Assembly: GCF_014646815.1 (NCBI RefSeq)
Contig: NZ_BMNZ01000002.1
Coordinates: 662,641 to 726,640 of the forward strand
Direction: 5' to 3'
DNA from: Terrabacter tumescens
GTDB lineage: Bacteria > Actinomycetota > Actinomycetes > Actinomycetales > Dermatophilaceae
Length of the DNA: 64,000 nt
Shown here in pieces: positions 7,270 to 15,162 of this stretch. A program made the position numbers and the translations under genes. The notes beneath the pieces are model-generated. The model saw only the letters and a list, made by a program, of their open reading frames with translations. It was not told the DNA's origin and made no database searches. Position 1 is the stretch's first letter. Each line of letters opens with the position of its first letter.

Positions 7270-8994
7270 TCACGAGCCCTCGGGCGCCCGGCTCACCGGG
7301 ATGCGGCGCGCGTCCGGCGCGCTGAGGCGCTCGGCGTTGGCCTCGGAGTCGGCGAGCTCCTTCTGCGACTCGAGCTCCGCCTCGACCCGCGCGAGGTAGC
7401 CCGAGACCTCGGCCTCGATGCGCTCCGCGTCCCAGCCGAGCACGGGCGCGACGATCTCGGCGACCGCGCGGGCGCTCTCGACCCCGCGGCTCGGGGTCTC
7501 GATGGAGATGCGGGTGCGGCGGGCGAGCACGTCGTCGAGGTGCAGCGCTCCCTCGTGCGTCGCGGCATACAACGCCTCGACCCGGAGGTACTCCTCGGCG
7601 CCCGGGAGCGGCTCGAAGAGGGAGCGGTCGTCGGCGGCGAGCGCGAAAAGCTCGTGGACGAGGGACCCGTAGCGCTCGAGCAGGTGCGTGATGCGCCAGA
7701 CGGGCAGCTCTTGGTGCCGGGCGAGCCGGTCGATCTGGTTGACGAGCGCGACGTAGCCCTCGGCGCCCGAGAGCGGGATGAACTCGGTGACGCTGTCGGA
7801 GACGTCGCCGCCGATGTCCTCGCGGGCGGCGTCGACGGCATCGGCCGCCATGACGCGGTAGGTCGTGTACTTGCCGCCGGCGATGGAGATGAGCCCCGGC
7901 TGCGGACGCGCGACGGCGTGCTCGCGCGAGAGCTGGCTCGTGTCCTCGCTCTCGCCGGACAGCAGGGGTCGCAGGCCGGCGTAGACGCCCTGGATGTCGT
8001 CGTGGGTCAGCGGCACCTTGAGCACCGTGTTGATGTGCTCGAGGATGTAGTCGATGTCGGCGCGGGTCGCCGCCGGGTGCGCGAGGTCGAGCTCCCAGTC
8101 GGTGTCGGTCGTGCCGATGATCCAGTGCGTGCCCCACGGGATGACGAAGAGCACGGACTTCTCGGTGCGCAGGATGAGGCCGGTCTCGGAGTTGATCCGG
8201 TCGCGCGCGACGACGATGTGCACGCCCTTGCTCGCGCGCACGTGGAAGCGGCCGCGGCCGCCCGCCATCGTCTGGATGTCGTCAGTCCACACGCCGGTGC
8301 AGTTGATGACGACGGAGGCGCGCACCTCGGTGCGCTCGCCGGTCTCGACGTCCTCGACGAGCGCGCCCACGACGCGCTCGCCCGCGCGGAGCAGCTCGAC
8401 GACGCGGGCCGAGGCCACGACCGTGGCGCCGTATGCCGCGGCGGTGCGGACCGTGGTCAGCGTGTGCCGGGCGTCGTCCGCCTGGGCGTCGTAGTAGAGC
8501 AGGCCGCCGGTCAGTGCCTCGCGCTTGAGCGCGGGGGCGAGCTTGAGCGCGCCGGTGCGGGTCAGCTGCTTGTGCCGAGGGACCGAGCGCGCCCCGCCCA
8601 TCGAGTCGTAGAGCGTCAGGCCGGCCGTGACGTAGGGGCGCTCCCAGCCGCGGCTGGTCAGCGGATAGAGGAACGAGACCGGCTTGACCAGGTGCGGGGC
8701 GATGCGGCTCAGCATGAGCTCGCGCTCCTTGAGCGCCTCGCGCACGAGGTCGAAGTTCATCTGCTCGAGGTAGCGCAGGCCGCCGTGGAAGAGCTTCGAC
8801 GAGCGCGACGACGTGCCGGACGCAAAGTCCCGCTGCTCGACGAGGGCCGTCGACAGGCCGCGCGTCGCCGCGTCGAGGGCGACGCCGCCGCCGGTCACCC
8901 CGCCGCCGATGACGAGCACGTCGAAGTGCTTGGTGCCGAGGCGCTTCCACGCCTGCTCGCGATAGTCCGTGTCCAGGCGCACTGGGCTCGTCAT
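7270..8994 (-). CDS. glpD: Glycerol-3-phosphate dehydrogenase (aerobic, FAD-dependent)
   Basis: The 574-residue enzyme oxidises glycerol 3-phosphate to dihydroxyacetone phosphate at the membrane, passing electrons to quinone. The FAD dinucleotide-binding motif (VLVIGGGVTGGGVALD) is at about residues 26-41, followed by the family signature TSSRSSKLFHGGLRYLEQ at about 60-77; IAGGKYTTYRVMAADA is near 375. The start at 8994 has AAGGGA upstream; the open frame continues further 5' but without similarity. It lies near glpK but on the other strand, with one membrane-protein gene between them, so the two are separately transcribed. Confidence 0.96.
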   Translation of the reverse strand: MTSPVRLDTDYREQAWKRLGTKHFDVLVIGGGVTGGGVALDAATRGLSTALVEQRDFASGTSSRSSKLFHGGLRYLEQMNFDLVREALKERELMLSRIAPHLVKPVSFLYPLTSRGWERPYVTAGLTLYDSMGGARSVPRHKQLTRTGALKLAPALKREALTGGLLYYDAQADDARHTLTTVRTAAAYGATVVASARVVELLRAGERVVGALVEDVETGERTEVRASVVINCTGVWTDDIQTMAGGRGRFHVRASKGVHIVVARDRINSETGLILRTEKSVLFVIPWGTHWIIGTTDTDWELDLAHPAATRADIDYILEHINTVLKVPLTHDDIQGVYAGLRPLLSGESEDTSQLSREHAVARPQPGLISIAGGKYTTYRVMAADAVDAAREDIGGDVSDSVTEFIPLSGAEGYVALVNQIDRLARHQELPVWRITHLLERYGSLVHELFALAADDRSLFEPLPGAEEYLRVEALYAATHEGALHLDDVLARRTRISIETPSRGVESARAVAEIVAPVLGWDAERIEAEVSGYLARVEAELESQKELADSEANAERLSAPDARRIPVSRAPEGS

Positions 8995-9029
8995 CGGTGT
9001 CCCTTCACGTCGCTGCAGAGAGGGCCACT

Positions 9030-9713
9030 CTATCGAGCCGCACCCGAAGGCCGTATGCCGTAGTACCGGGTGCGGCGGCGCCGGGATCCTTCCCGGGGCG
9101 CGACCGCCACGACGAAGTCCGAGCTCCCCGTCTGCATGGTCAGCCGGATGTCCCGCGGGACCGGGAGGTGCCGCGCGGCGTCCTCGTCGCGGTAGAGCAC
9201 GGTCGTCTGGAGCCGGTGGCCCAGCTCCCTCTCGTCGTCCTTCGACAGGGGCGCGAGCCGCTCCCGGACCGTCGCGGCGGCGCTCCGAAGGCTCTCGGGC
9301 GTCACCTGGGGACCTCCGACGAGCACGACCGTGTCGACGTGCTCGTCCGCCTCGCCCGAGGTGATCGCGGTGTCGCGCCGCAGCCACGTCGTGGAGTCGC
9401 CGGACTCGCGGACGAGACCGCTGGGCACCTGCGCGGTGACCCAGCCCCGCTCGAGGTAGGCGGCGTGGATCCATCGCAGGCGCACCCGCTCGTGGAGCAG
9501 CCCTGCCGCGATGACGGCCAGACCGACCAGCCCCCAGGCGACGAGGCTCGGCCACATCGTGGGCAGATCCCGTTGGAAGAGCACCGTCACCGCGATGAGC
9601 ACGAGGACGAGGAGGATGCCGCCGCCGAAGTGGCGCAGCCCTCTCGGCGGCACGACCCGGGCGGCGAACCCTCGGCTCGAGGTCAGCTCTGCCTGAAGCT
9701 CTTCGATGGTCAC
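9030..9713 (-). CDS. Hypothetical membrane protein with two N-terminal TM segments
   Basis: I do not recognise a family. The 227-residue product has a short N-terminal cytoplasmic helix, two hydrophobic segments ([14 protein letters not shown], about 33-46; [17 protein letters not shown], about 56-72) and a soluble C-terminal domain of about 150 residues with a basic tail ([13 protein letters not shown]). It ends 35 bases before glpD and may share its transcript, but nothing in the sequence links it to glycerol use. Confidence 0.65.
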   Translation of the reverse strand: MTIEELQAELTSSRGFAARVVPPRGLRHFGGGILLVLVLIAVTVLFQRDLPTMWPSLVAWGLVGLAVIAAGLLHERVRLRWIHAAYLERGWVTAQVPSGLVRESGDSTTWLRRDTAITSGEADEHVDTVVLVGGPQVTPESLRSAAATVRERLAPLSKDDERELGHRLQTTVLYRDEDAARHLPVPRDIRLTMQTGSSDFVVAVAPREGSRRRRTRYYGIRPSGAAR

Positions 9714-9817
9714 GGCGCAACGCTAGTCAGCGAGGGTCGCGACCCGTGGTCGGCCCCCGGGCCGGGGCGTGTGGCGGGACCCGTGACGACCATGCACCCC
9801 GACGGTACGGTCTGGTC

Positions 9818-11344
9818 ATGCCGACGGAGCAGCGCAGCCATGTCGTGTCGATCGACCAGGGGACCACGAGCACCCGGGCCATGGTCTTCGACCGCCGGGG
9901 GCGGGTCGTCGCCGTCGACCAGCAGGAGCACCGGCAGATCTTCCCGCGGGCCGGCTGGGTCGAGCACGACCCGATGGAGATCTGGGAGAACACCCGCCTC
10001 GTCGTCGGCGGCGCCCTCGGCAAGGCCAACCTCAACGCCACCCACATCGCCGCGGTCGGCATCACCAACCAGCGCGAGACGACCGTCGTGTGGGACCGCG
10101 CGACCGGCCGACCCGTCTACAACGCCATCGTCTGGCAGGACACCCGCACGCAGGCGATCTGCGACGAGCTGGCCCGCGACGGTGGCACCGACCGCTTCAA
10201 GGCCGTGACGGGCCTGCCGCTCGCGACCTACTTCGCCGGCCCCAAGGCACGCTGGATCCTCGACCACGTCGACGGCGCCCGAGCGCGGGCCGAGGCGGGG
10301 GAGCTGCTCTTCGGCACCATGGACACGTGGCTGCTGTGGAACCTCACCGGCGGCGCGGACGACGGCGGCATCCACGTCACCGACGTCACCAACGCCTCCC
10401 GCACCCTGCTCATGGACCTGCGCACGCTCGACTGGGACGCCTCGTGCGCCGAGGCGGTCGGCGTCCCGCTCGCGATGCTCCCCGAGATCCGGTCGTCGTC
10501 CGAGGTCTACGGCACGTGCAAGCCGGGCATCCTCATCGACGTCCCGGTCGCCGGCATCGTCGGCGACCAGCAGGCGGCGACCTTCGGCCAGGCCTGCCTC
10601 GACGTCGGCACCGCCAAGAACACCTACGGCACCGGCAACTTCATGCTCCTCAACACCGGCGAGGAGATCGTCGCCTCGACGCACGGGCTGCTGACGACGG
10701 TCTGCTACCAGCTCGGGGACGCCAAGCCGGTCTACGCCCTCGAGGGCTCGATCGCCGTCACCGGCTCGCTCGTCCAGTGGCTGCGCGACAACCTCGGTCT
10801 GATCAAGGACGCCAAGGAGGTCGAGACCCTCGCCGCCGGCGTCGAGGACAACGGCGGCGCCTACTTCGTGCCGGCCTTCTCCGGCCTCTTCGCACCGCAC
10901 TGGCGCCCGGATGCGCGCGGTGCTCTCGTCGGCCTGACGCGCTTCGTCAACAAGGGCCACATCGCACGAGCGGCCTTGGAGGCCACGGCCTTCCAGACGC
11001 GCGAGGTGCTCGAGGCGATGAACGCCGACTCGGGCGTCCCGCTCACCGAGCTGCGGGTCGACGGAGGCATGGTCGCCAACGAGACCCTCATGCAGTTCCA
11101 GGCCGACCTGCTCGGGGTCGACGTCGTGCGGCCCGTCGTGGCCGAGACCACCGCCCTCGGGGCCGCGTATGCCGCGGGGCTGGCTGTCGGCTACTGGCGC
11201 AGCACCGACGAGATCCGGGAGAACTGGGGCGAGGACCGGCGCTGGTCGCCGCAGCTCGACGTGGCCGAGCGCGAGCGGCTCTTCCGCACGTGGAAGAAGG
11301 CCGTCCAGCGCACCCTCGACTGGGTCGACGAGGACACCCCCTGA
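9818..11344 (+). CDS. glpK: Glycerol kinase
   Basis: The 508-residue FGGY-family kinase phosphorylates glycerol with ATP. It shows the N-terminal phosphate loop ([15 protein letters not shown]), the glycerol-binding [14 protein letters not shown] and GWVEHDP segments, the FGGY signature region ([17 protein letters not shown]), and [20 protein letters not shown] near the C-terminus. Length is standard. The ATG at 9818 directly precedes the family N-terminus. There is no glycerol facilitator gene next to it. Confidence 0.97.
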   Translation: MPTEQRSHVVSIDQGTTSTRAMVFDRRGRVVAVDQQEHRQIFPRAGWVEHDPMEIWENTRLVVGGALGKANLNATHIAAVGITNQRETTVVWDRATGRPVYNAIVWQDTRTQAICDELARDGGTDRFKAVTGLPLATYFAGPKARWILDHVDGARARAEAGELLFGTMDTWLLWNLTGGADDGGIHVTDVTNASRTLLMDLRTLDWDASCAEAVGVPLAMLPEIRSSSEVYGTCKPGILIDVPVAGIVGDQQAATFGQACLDVGTAKNTYGTGNFMLLNTGEEIVASTHGLLTTVCYQLGDAKPVYALEGSIAVTGSLVQWLRDNLGLIKDAKEVETLAAGVEDNGGAYFVPAFSGLFAPHWRPDARGALVGLTRFVNKGHIARAALEATAFQTREVLEAMNADSGVPLTELRVDGGMVANETLMQFQADLLGVDVVRPVVAETTALGAAYAAGLAVGYWRSTDEIRENWGEDRRWSPQLDVAERERLFRTWKKAVQRTLDWVDEDTP

Positions 11345-11357
11345 AGCGCGGAGCCGC

Positions 11358-11861
11358 TCAGTCGCCCTCGAGGTGCAGCACGACCTTGCGCAGGAGCCCG
11401 TTGAGGGTCGCCAGCTCCTTGGCGCTGAGACCGGAGAGGGCGGCCTTCTCGCGTGCCATGCCCGCCTCGATCCCCTTCTCCCACAGGGTCCTTCCGGACG
11501 GCGTGGGTCGGATGAGGATGCGGCGCCGGTCGATGGGGTCGACCTCGCGCGTCGCGTGACCGCGCTGGACGAGGCGGTCGAGGCGTGAGGTCATCGCGGC
11601 CCGGGTGACGCCGCACGCGTCGGCGAGCTGCGCCGGGGTCGCCTCCTCGGGATACGGCTGGATCATCAGCGCGTGGAGCGTGCGGTAGTCCTCGATCGTG
11701 TCGTCGGTGCCGGCATAGCTGGCGTGGTCGTCGGCCTTGAGCCGCTTCGTGATCGCCTGCATGCGCGTGACGGCGCCCTCGACCTCGGGGTCCATGTCCT
11801 CGAGCAGGCCGCTCCAGCGAGCGACGTGCCGGTCGACCGAGTCCTGCCGCGCTCTCGCCAT
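11358..11861 (-). CDS. MarR family transcriptional regulator
   Basis: The 167-residue protein has the winged-helix core: TPAQLADACGVTRAAMTSRL as recognition helix-turn-helix at about 84-103 and the wing VDPIDRRRILIRPTPSG. It is divergent from the MFS exporter gene at 11950, the usual arrangement in which a MarR protein represses an exporter. The 9-base dyad at 11901-11928 in the shared region is its likely operator. Start at 11861 (ATG) follows the family N-terminus. Confidence 0.9.
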   Translation of the reverse strand: MARARQDSVDRHVARWSGLLEDMDPEVEGAVTRMQAITKRLKADDHASYAGTDDTIEDYRTLHALMIQPYPEEATPAQLADACGVTRAAMTSRLDRLVQRGHATREVDPIDRRRILIRPTPSGRTLWEKGIEAGMAREKAALSGLSAKELATLNGLLRKVVLHLEGD

Positions 11862-11900
11862 ACCCCCAGTCTCGCAGAGGACCTGACGTCCTGCGCCACC

Positions 11901-11949
11901 TCTGACTATTCGTTGACAGATAGTCAGACGTCTAATTAATATCGAAGGC
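11901..11949 (+). promoter_or_regulatory. Sigma70-type promoter with embedded 9-bp dyad operator; leaderless start
   Basis: TTGACA (11913-11918) and TAATAT (11937-11942) are 18 bases apart and form the clearest promoter in the window. A perfect dyad, TCTGACTAT (11901-11909) and ATAGTCAGA (11920-11928), brackets and overlaps the -35 box, so a bound MarR protein would block it. The MFS ATG at 11950 falls about 7 bases after the -10 box, so the transcript should begin at or next to the start codon. Confidence 0.8.
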
Positions 11950-13221
11950 ATGACCTTCCGCGACCTCCTCGGCCTCCGCGACGTCCGGCTCCTCCTCGTC
12001 GGTCAGGGGCTGTCGTGGGTCGGCGACGCCTTCAACCCCATCGCCCTGTCGGTGGCGGTCGTCCTGTCCGGCGGGGGCGCGGCAGAGCTCGGCGTCATCC
12101 TGGCCAGCGGCGTCGTCGCGCGGCTGCTCTGCAGCCTCGTCGGCGGCGTGTGGGCCGACCGGGTGACGCCGCACCGCATCATGGTCGCCGCCGACCTCGC
12201 CCGGGCGGCCTCGGTCGGCGGCACGGCGGTCGCCTTCGCTGCCCTCGGCGAGCCGCCGGTCGCGCTGCTCGCAGCCCTCGCGGCGGTCACCGCCGGGGCG
12301 GGTGCCTTCTTCTTCCCCGCCTTCGTCTCGCTCCGGCCCCTCATCGTGCCGACCGTGGGCCTGCAGACCGCGAACGCCGCCATCAGCTTCCTGCAGTCGG
12401 GCGCCCAGCTGGCGGGCCCGGTCCTCGCGGGGCTCGTCGTCGCAGCCTTCGGCCCGGTGCCGGGCTTCACCGTCAACGCGCTGACCTTCGCGTGGTCAGC
12501 CGTCTGCGTCGCGCGGCTGCGGGCCCGCGCCGGCCACGTCCCGGCCCGCACGAGCCTGCTCTCCGAGGTGCGCGAGGGCCTGGCCGAGATCCGCAGCCGG
12601 GACTGGCTCTGGACGAGTCTCGTGTCGGCGGCGATGTTCCACGTCGCGAGCGGCGTCCTCATCGTCCTCGTCGAGGTGACGACGGTGCGCGACCTCGGCG
12701 GCGCGCACGCGCTCGGGCTCGTCACCGCGGCGCTGGGACTCGGCGGCCTCGTCGGCGGGCTCGTCGCGATGCGACTGCAGCCGCGCCGGATGCTGCTCTG
12801 GGCGTTCGTCGCCCTCGGCCTCTTCCCGCTCTTCCCGCTCGGGTTCGCCTGGCCCGGTGGGCTCCTCGCGATCCTGGCGCTCGCCCTCGTCGCCCAGGCG
12901 GGGCTGCTCTACTTCGACGTCGGCTGGCAGACCGCGATCCAGCAGGGCGTCCCGCACGACCGGTTGGCCCGCGTCGCCTCGTGGGACGTGCTCATCTCGT
13001 TCGTCGCCCTGCCCGTCGGCAACGTGCTCGCGGGACCGCTGAGCGAGCACTTCACGACGGACGCCCTGATGACGGCGATCGCTGTCTGGATGCTGGTCGC
13101 GGGGTGCTGTCCGCTCCTCGTGCGGAGCGTTCGCGGTTTCGTCCGTGACGGCGGCGCTCCGGCCGTCACGGACGAGACCGCAGGGACCGGTCAGGCCAGC
13201 GCGGCGATCGCGGCGTCGTAG
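11950..13221 (+). CDS. MFS transporter (probable drug exporter)
   Basis: The 423-residue protein has about 12 hydrophobic segments and the N-terminal [15 protein letters not shown] and [14 protein letters not shown] (motif A-like, after TM2) pattern of the MFS DHA/enterobactin-exporter group. It is divergent from a MarR regulator with an operator-promoter between, so it is probably induced by its substrate. No ribosome binding site is seen; the mRNA looks leaderless. The last 28 codons run through a terminator hairpin (13139-13175), and the stop at 13219-13221 lies 31 bases inside the convergent tpx gene. Confidence 0.9.
   Translation: MTFRDLLGLRDVRLLLVGQGLSWVGDAFNPIALSVAVVLSGGGAAELGVILASGVVARLLCSLVGGVWADRVTPHRIMVAADLARAASVGGTAVAFAALGEPPVALLAALAAVTAGAGAFFFPAFVSLRPLIVPTVGLQTANAAISFLQSGAQLAGPVLAGLVVAAFGPVPGFTVNALTFAWSAVCVARLRARAGHVPARTSLLSEVREGLAEIRSRDWLWTSLVSAAMFHVASGVLIVLVEVTTVRDLGGAHALGLVTAALGLGGLVGGLVAMRLQPRRMLLWAFVALGLFPLFPLGFAWPGGLLAILALALVAQAGLLYFDVGWQTAIQQGVPHDRLARVASWDVLISFVALPVGNVLAGPLSEHFTTDALMTAIAVWMLVAGCCPLLVRSVRGFVRDGGAPAVTDETAGTGQASAAIAAS
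13139..13175. terminator. 14-bp hairpin inside the MFS 3' end, facing tpx
   Basis: The arms 13139-13152 and 13162-13175 (core CGTCCGTGACGG / CCGTCACGGACG) form a perfect stem with a 9-base loop. It sits between convergent genes and has no U-tract, as usual for actinobacterial terminators. It lies within MFS coding sequence. Confidence 0.7.
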
Positions 13222-13685
13222 TCCGGCTCCTGGCCGATGGCCGGGACGAGCTCGGTGTGCACCACGGTGCCGTCGGCCTCGACGACGACGACCGCGCGGG
13301 CCAGCAGCCCGGCGAAGCCGCCGTCCTCCATCCGCACGCCGTAGTCGTAGCCGAAGCCGGACCGGAACGAGGACGCCGCGACGACGTTCTCGATGCCCTC
13401 GGCGCCGCAGAAGCGGTTCAGGGCGAAGGGCAGGTCGGCCGAGACGCAGACGACGGTCGCGTTGTCGAGGCCCGCGGCGATCTCGTTGAAGCGGCGCACG
13501 CTCGTCGCGCAGACGCCGGTGTCGACGCTGGGGAAGATGTTGAGGACCACACGCTTGCCCGAGGGCAGCGTGACGTCGTCGCGCAGGTTCGTGCCGGTCA
13601 GCGTGTATGCCGGGGCGGGCGCGCCCACGGCCGGCAGCTCGCCGACGGTGTGGACGGGGGTGTCTCCGAGAGAGGTGGTGGCCAT
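13191..13685 (-). CDS. tpx: Thiol peroxidase (atypical 2-Cys peroxiredoxin)
   Basis: The 164-residue protein reduces hydroperoxides. It has the peroxidatic Cys59 in [17 protein letters not shown] and the resolving Cys93 in [10 protein letters not shown]; the 34-residue spacing matches E. coli Tpx (61 and 95). The ATG at 13685 gives the normal length and excludes an unrelated upstream extension of the frame. Its 3' end overlaps the convergent MFS gene by 31 bases. Confidence 0.95.
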   Translation of the reverse strand: MATTSLGDTPVHTVGELPAVGAPAPAYTLTGTNLRDDVTLPSGKRVVLNIFPSVDTGVCATSVRRFNEIAAGLDNATVVCVSADLPFALNRFCGAEGIENVVAASSFRSGFGYDYGVRMEDGGFAGLLARAVVVVEADGTVVHTELVPAIGQEPDYDAAIAALA

Positions 13686-13738
13686 GGAGGTATCTAACAC
13701 GGGTGCCCTGCACGGCACCGAGGGCCTACCGTCGCGGC

Positions 13739-14422
13739 ATGCACGCTGACGGCGCGACCTGCCTGACGACCCGCTGCTTCTGCGAGCTCGTGCGCCCCGA
13801 AGGGATCGCGCAGCCCGCGAACGCCTGGTCGTCGCTGGCCTTCGTCGTGGCGGGCGTGGCTGCACTCGTGCTCCTGCGCCCGGCCACGCGACCCGAGCGC
13901 GTGCTCATGCCGCTCCTCGCCGTCGCCCTGGCCGCGGTCGGCGTCGGCAGCTTCGCCTTCCACGCGACCCTGACGCTGTGGGGCCAGTTCGTCGACGTCC
14001 TGCCCATGTATGCCGTGGGCTGCGTCCTGCTCGCGGGCGCCCTCGTGCGCCTCGGCCGGGTGACACCCCGCCGCGCCGCCGTCGGCGGGGTCGCCCTCCT
14101 CGTCGCGCTCGCCGTGCTGCTCTGGGTCTGGCCCGAGTCGCGCCGCGTCCTCTTCGCCGCCGTCCTGCTGCCCGGCATCGTCCTCGAGCTCGTCCGTGCG
14201 GGGCGTGCGGGTCGTGGGCGTGGTGCGGGAGGAGGCGCACGCTGGCTGCACGTCGGGCTGGGACTGCTCGTCACGGCATACCTGCTGTGGGTGCTCGACC
14301 AGGCGGGACTGTGGTGCGACCCGGGGAGCCCGCTCCAGGGGCACGCGGCGTGGCACGTGCTCGGCGCCCTCGCCGGGTGGTGCCTGGCCCGGCACTGGTC
14401 GGGCCGTAGGTTGGTGCCATGA
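13739..14422 (+). CDS. Ceramidase-like membrane protein (alkaline ceramidase/CREST fold)
   Basis: The 227-residue protein has seven predicted membrane segments and the active-site residues of alkaline ceramidases: a [20 protein letters not shown] entry, Ser71 and His75 (GSFAFHATL), Asp86 eleven residues on (FVDVLPM), and the C-terminal pair His202-x3-His206 (GHAAWHVLG). These match the zinc-binding hydrolase centre of the CREST superfamily. The substrate in a bacterium is unknown; an amide-linked lipid is plausible. Its stop overlaps the ankyrin gene start (ATGA), so the three genes 13739-15089 form an operon. Confidence 0.82.
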   Translation: MHADGATCLTTRCFCELVRPEGIAQPANAWSSLAFVVAGVAALVLLRPATRPERVLMPLLAVALAAVGVGSFAFHATLTLWGQFVDVLPMYAVGCVLLAGALVRLGRVTPRRAAVGGVALLVALAVLLWVWPESRRVLFAAVLLPGIVLELVRAGRAGRGRGAGGGARWLHVGLGLLVTAYLLWVLDQAGLWCDPGSPLQGHAAWHVLGALAGWCLARHWSGRRLVP

Positions 14423-14820
14423 CCGAGTCGCCGCCCACGCCGGAGCAGCTGGAGCAGCACGCGCGGATCGTCTCGGTCGCGATGGACCTGGCGCGCGACG
14501 GCAGCACGGCCGAGCTCGCCGAGTTCCTCGACCACGGCTACCCCGTCGACCTGCCCGACCCGGCGGGCAACACGCTGCTCATGCTCGAGGCCTACCACGG
14601 GCACCTCGACACGGTCAGGTCGCTCGTCGGGCGCGGCGCCGACGTCGACCGGCGCAACGACCGCGACCAGTCTCCCGTCGCGGGCGCCATGTTCAAGGGC
14701 GAGGACGAGGTGGTGCGGGCGCTCGTCGCGGCCGGCGCCGACCTCGATGCCGGCTCGCCCACGGCCCGGGAGACGGCCCGCATGTTCGGGCAGCAGCACC
14801 TCATCGACGGACAGGAGTGA
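14419..14820 (+). CDS. Ankyrin repeat protein
   Basis: The 133-residue cytoplasmic protein consists of an N-terminal helix and about three ankyrin repeats: GSTAELAEFLDHGYPVDLPD, AGNTLLMLEAYHGHLDTVRS and RDQSPVAGAMFKGEDEVVRA, each followed by a GAD-type turn. Ankyrin repeats bind proteins. The partner is not apparent, but translation is coupled to the ceramidase-like gene through ATGA and the next gene begins two bases after its stop. Confidence 0.85.
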   Translation: MTESPPTPEQLEQHARIVSVAMDLARDGSTAELAEFLDHGYPVDLPDPAGNTLLMLEAYHGHLDTVRSLVGRGADVDRRNDRDQSPVAGAMFKGEDEVVRALVAAGADLDAGSPTARETARMFGQQHLIDGQE

Positions 14821-14822
14821 CC

Positions 14823-15089
14823 ATGGCCGACTCGCGCCAGCCCCAGCGCCCGCAGGACACCGGAGCGGGATCACGCTTCGTCATCAACCTCGTCGGCGTC
14901 ATCGGCCTCCTCTTCGGCGTGCTGCCGATCGTGCGCTACCTGCTCGACCTGTCGCTCTTCGAGTTCACCGTGGCGCCCTACGAGTGGCTGCGGCTCGAGG
15001 GGGCGGCGCGCTTCCTCCCGCCCGCCATGGTGCTCGTCGTGTGCATCGTCGTCGCCTACCTCCTCGAGAAGCGCCTCACCCGCGACTGA
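14823..15089 (+). CDS. Small two-TM membrane protein
   Basis: The 88-residue product has a polar N-terminus (MADSRQPQRPQDTGAG) and two hydrophobic segments, FVINLVGVIGLLFGVLPIV (about 20-38) and PPAMVLVVCIVVAYLLEK (about 65-82). I do not recognise a family. It begins two bases after the ankyrin gene stop and is probably the last gene of the operon. Confidence 0.7.
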   Translation: MADSRQPQRPQDTGAGSRFVINLVGVIGLLFGVLPIVRYLLDLSLFEFTVAPYEWLRLEGAARFLPPAMVLVVCIVVAYLLEKRLTRD

Positions 15090-15162
15090 CCCCGTCCCGC
15101 GGCCGGCCCAAGGCTGGACGGACGATGACCGTCCGGGGACCAGCCCGTGATGTGATGTGGGC

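Noticed and set aside
8995..9720. A long N-terminal extension of GlpD
   Set aside because: The frame is open upstream of 8994, but the translation is Arg/Ala-rich, lacks similarity and overlaps a membrane-protein gene on the same strand.
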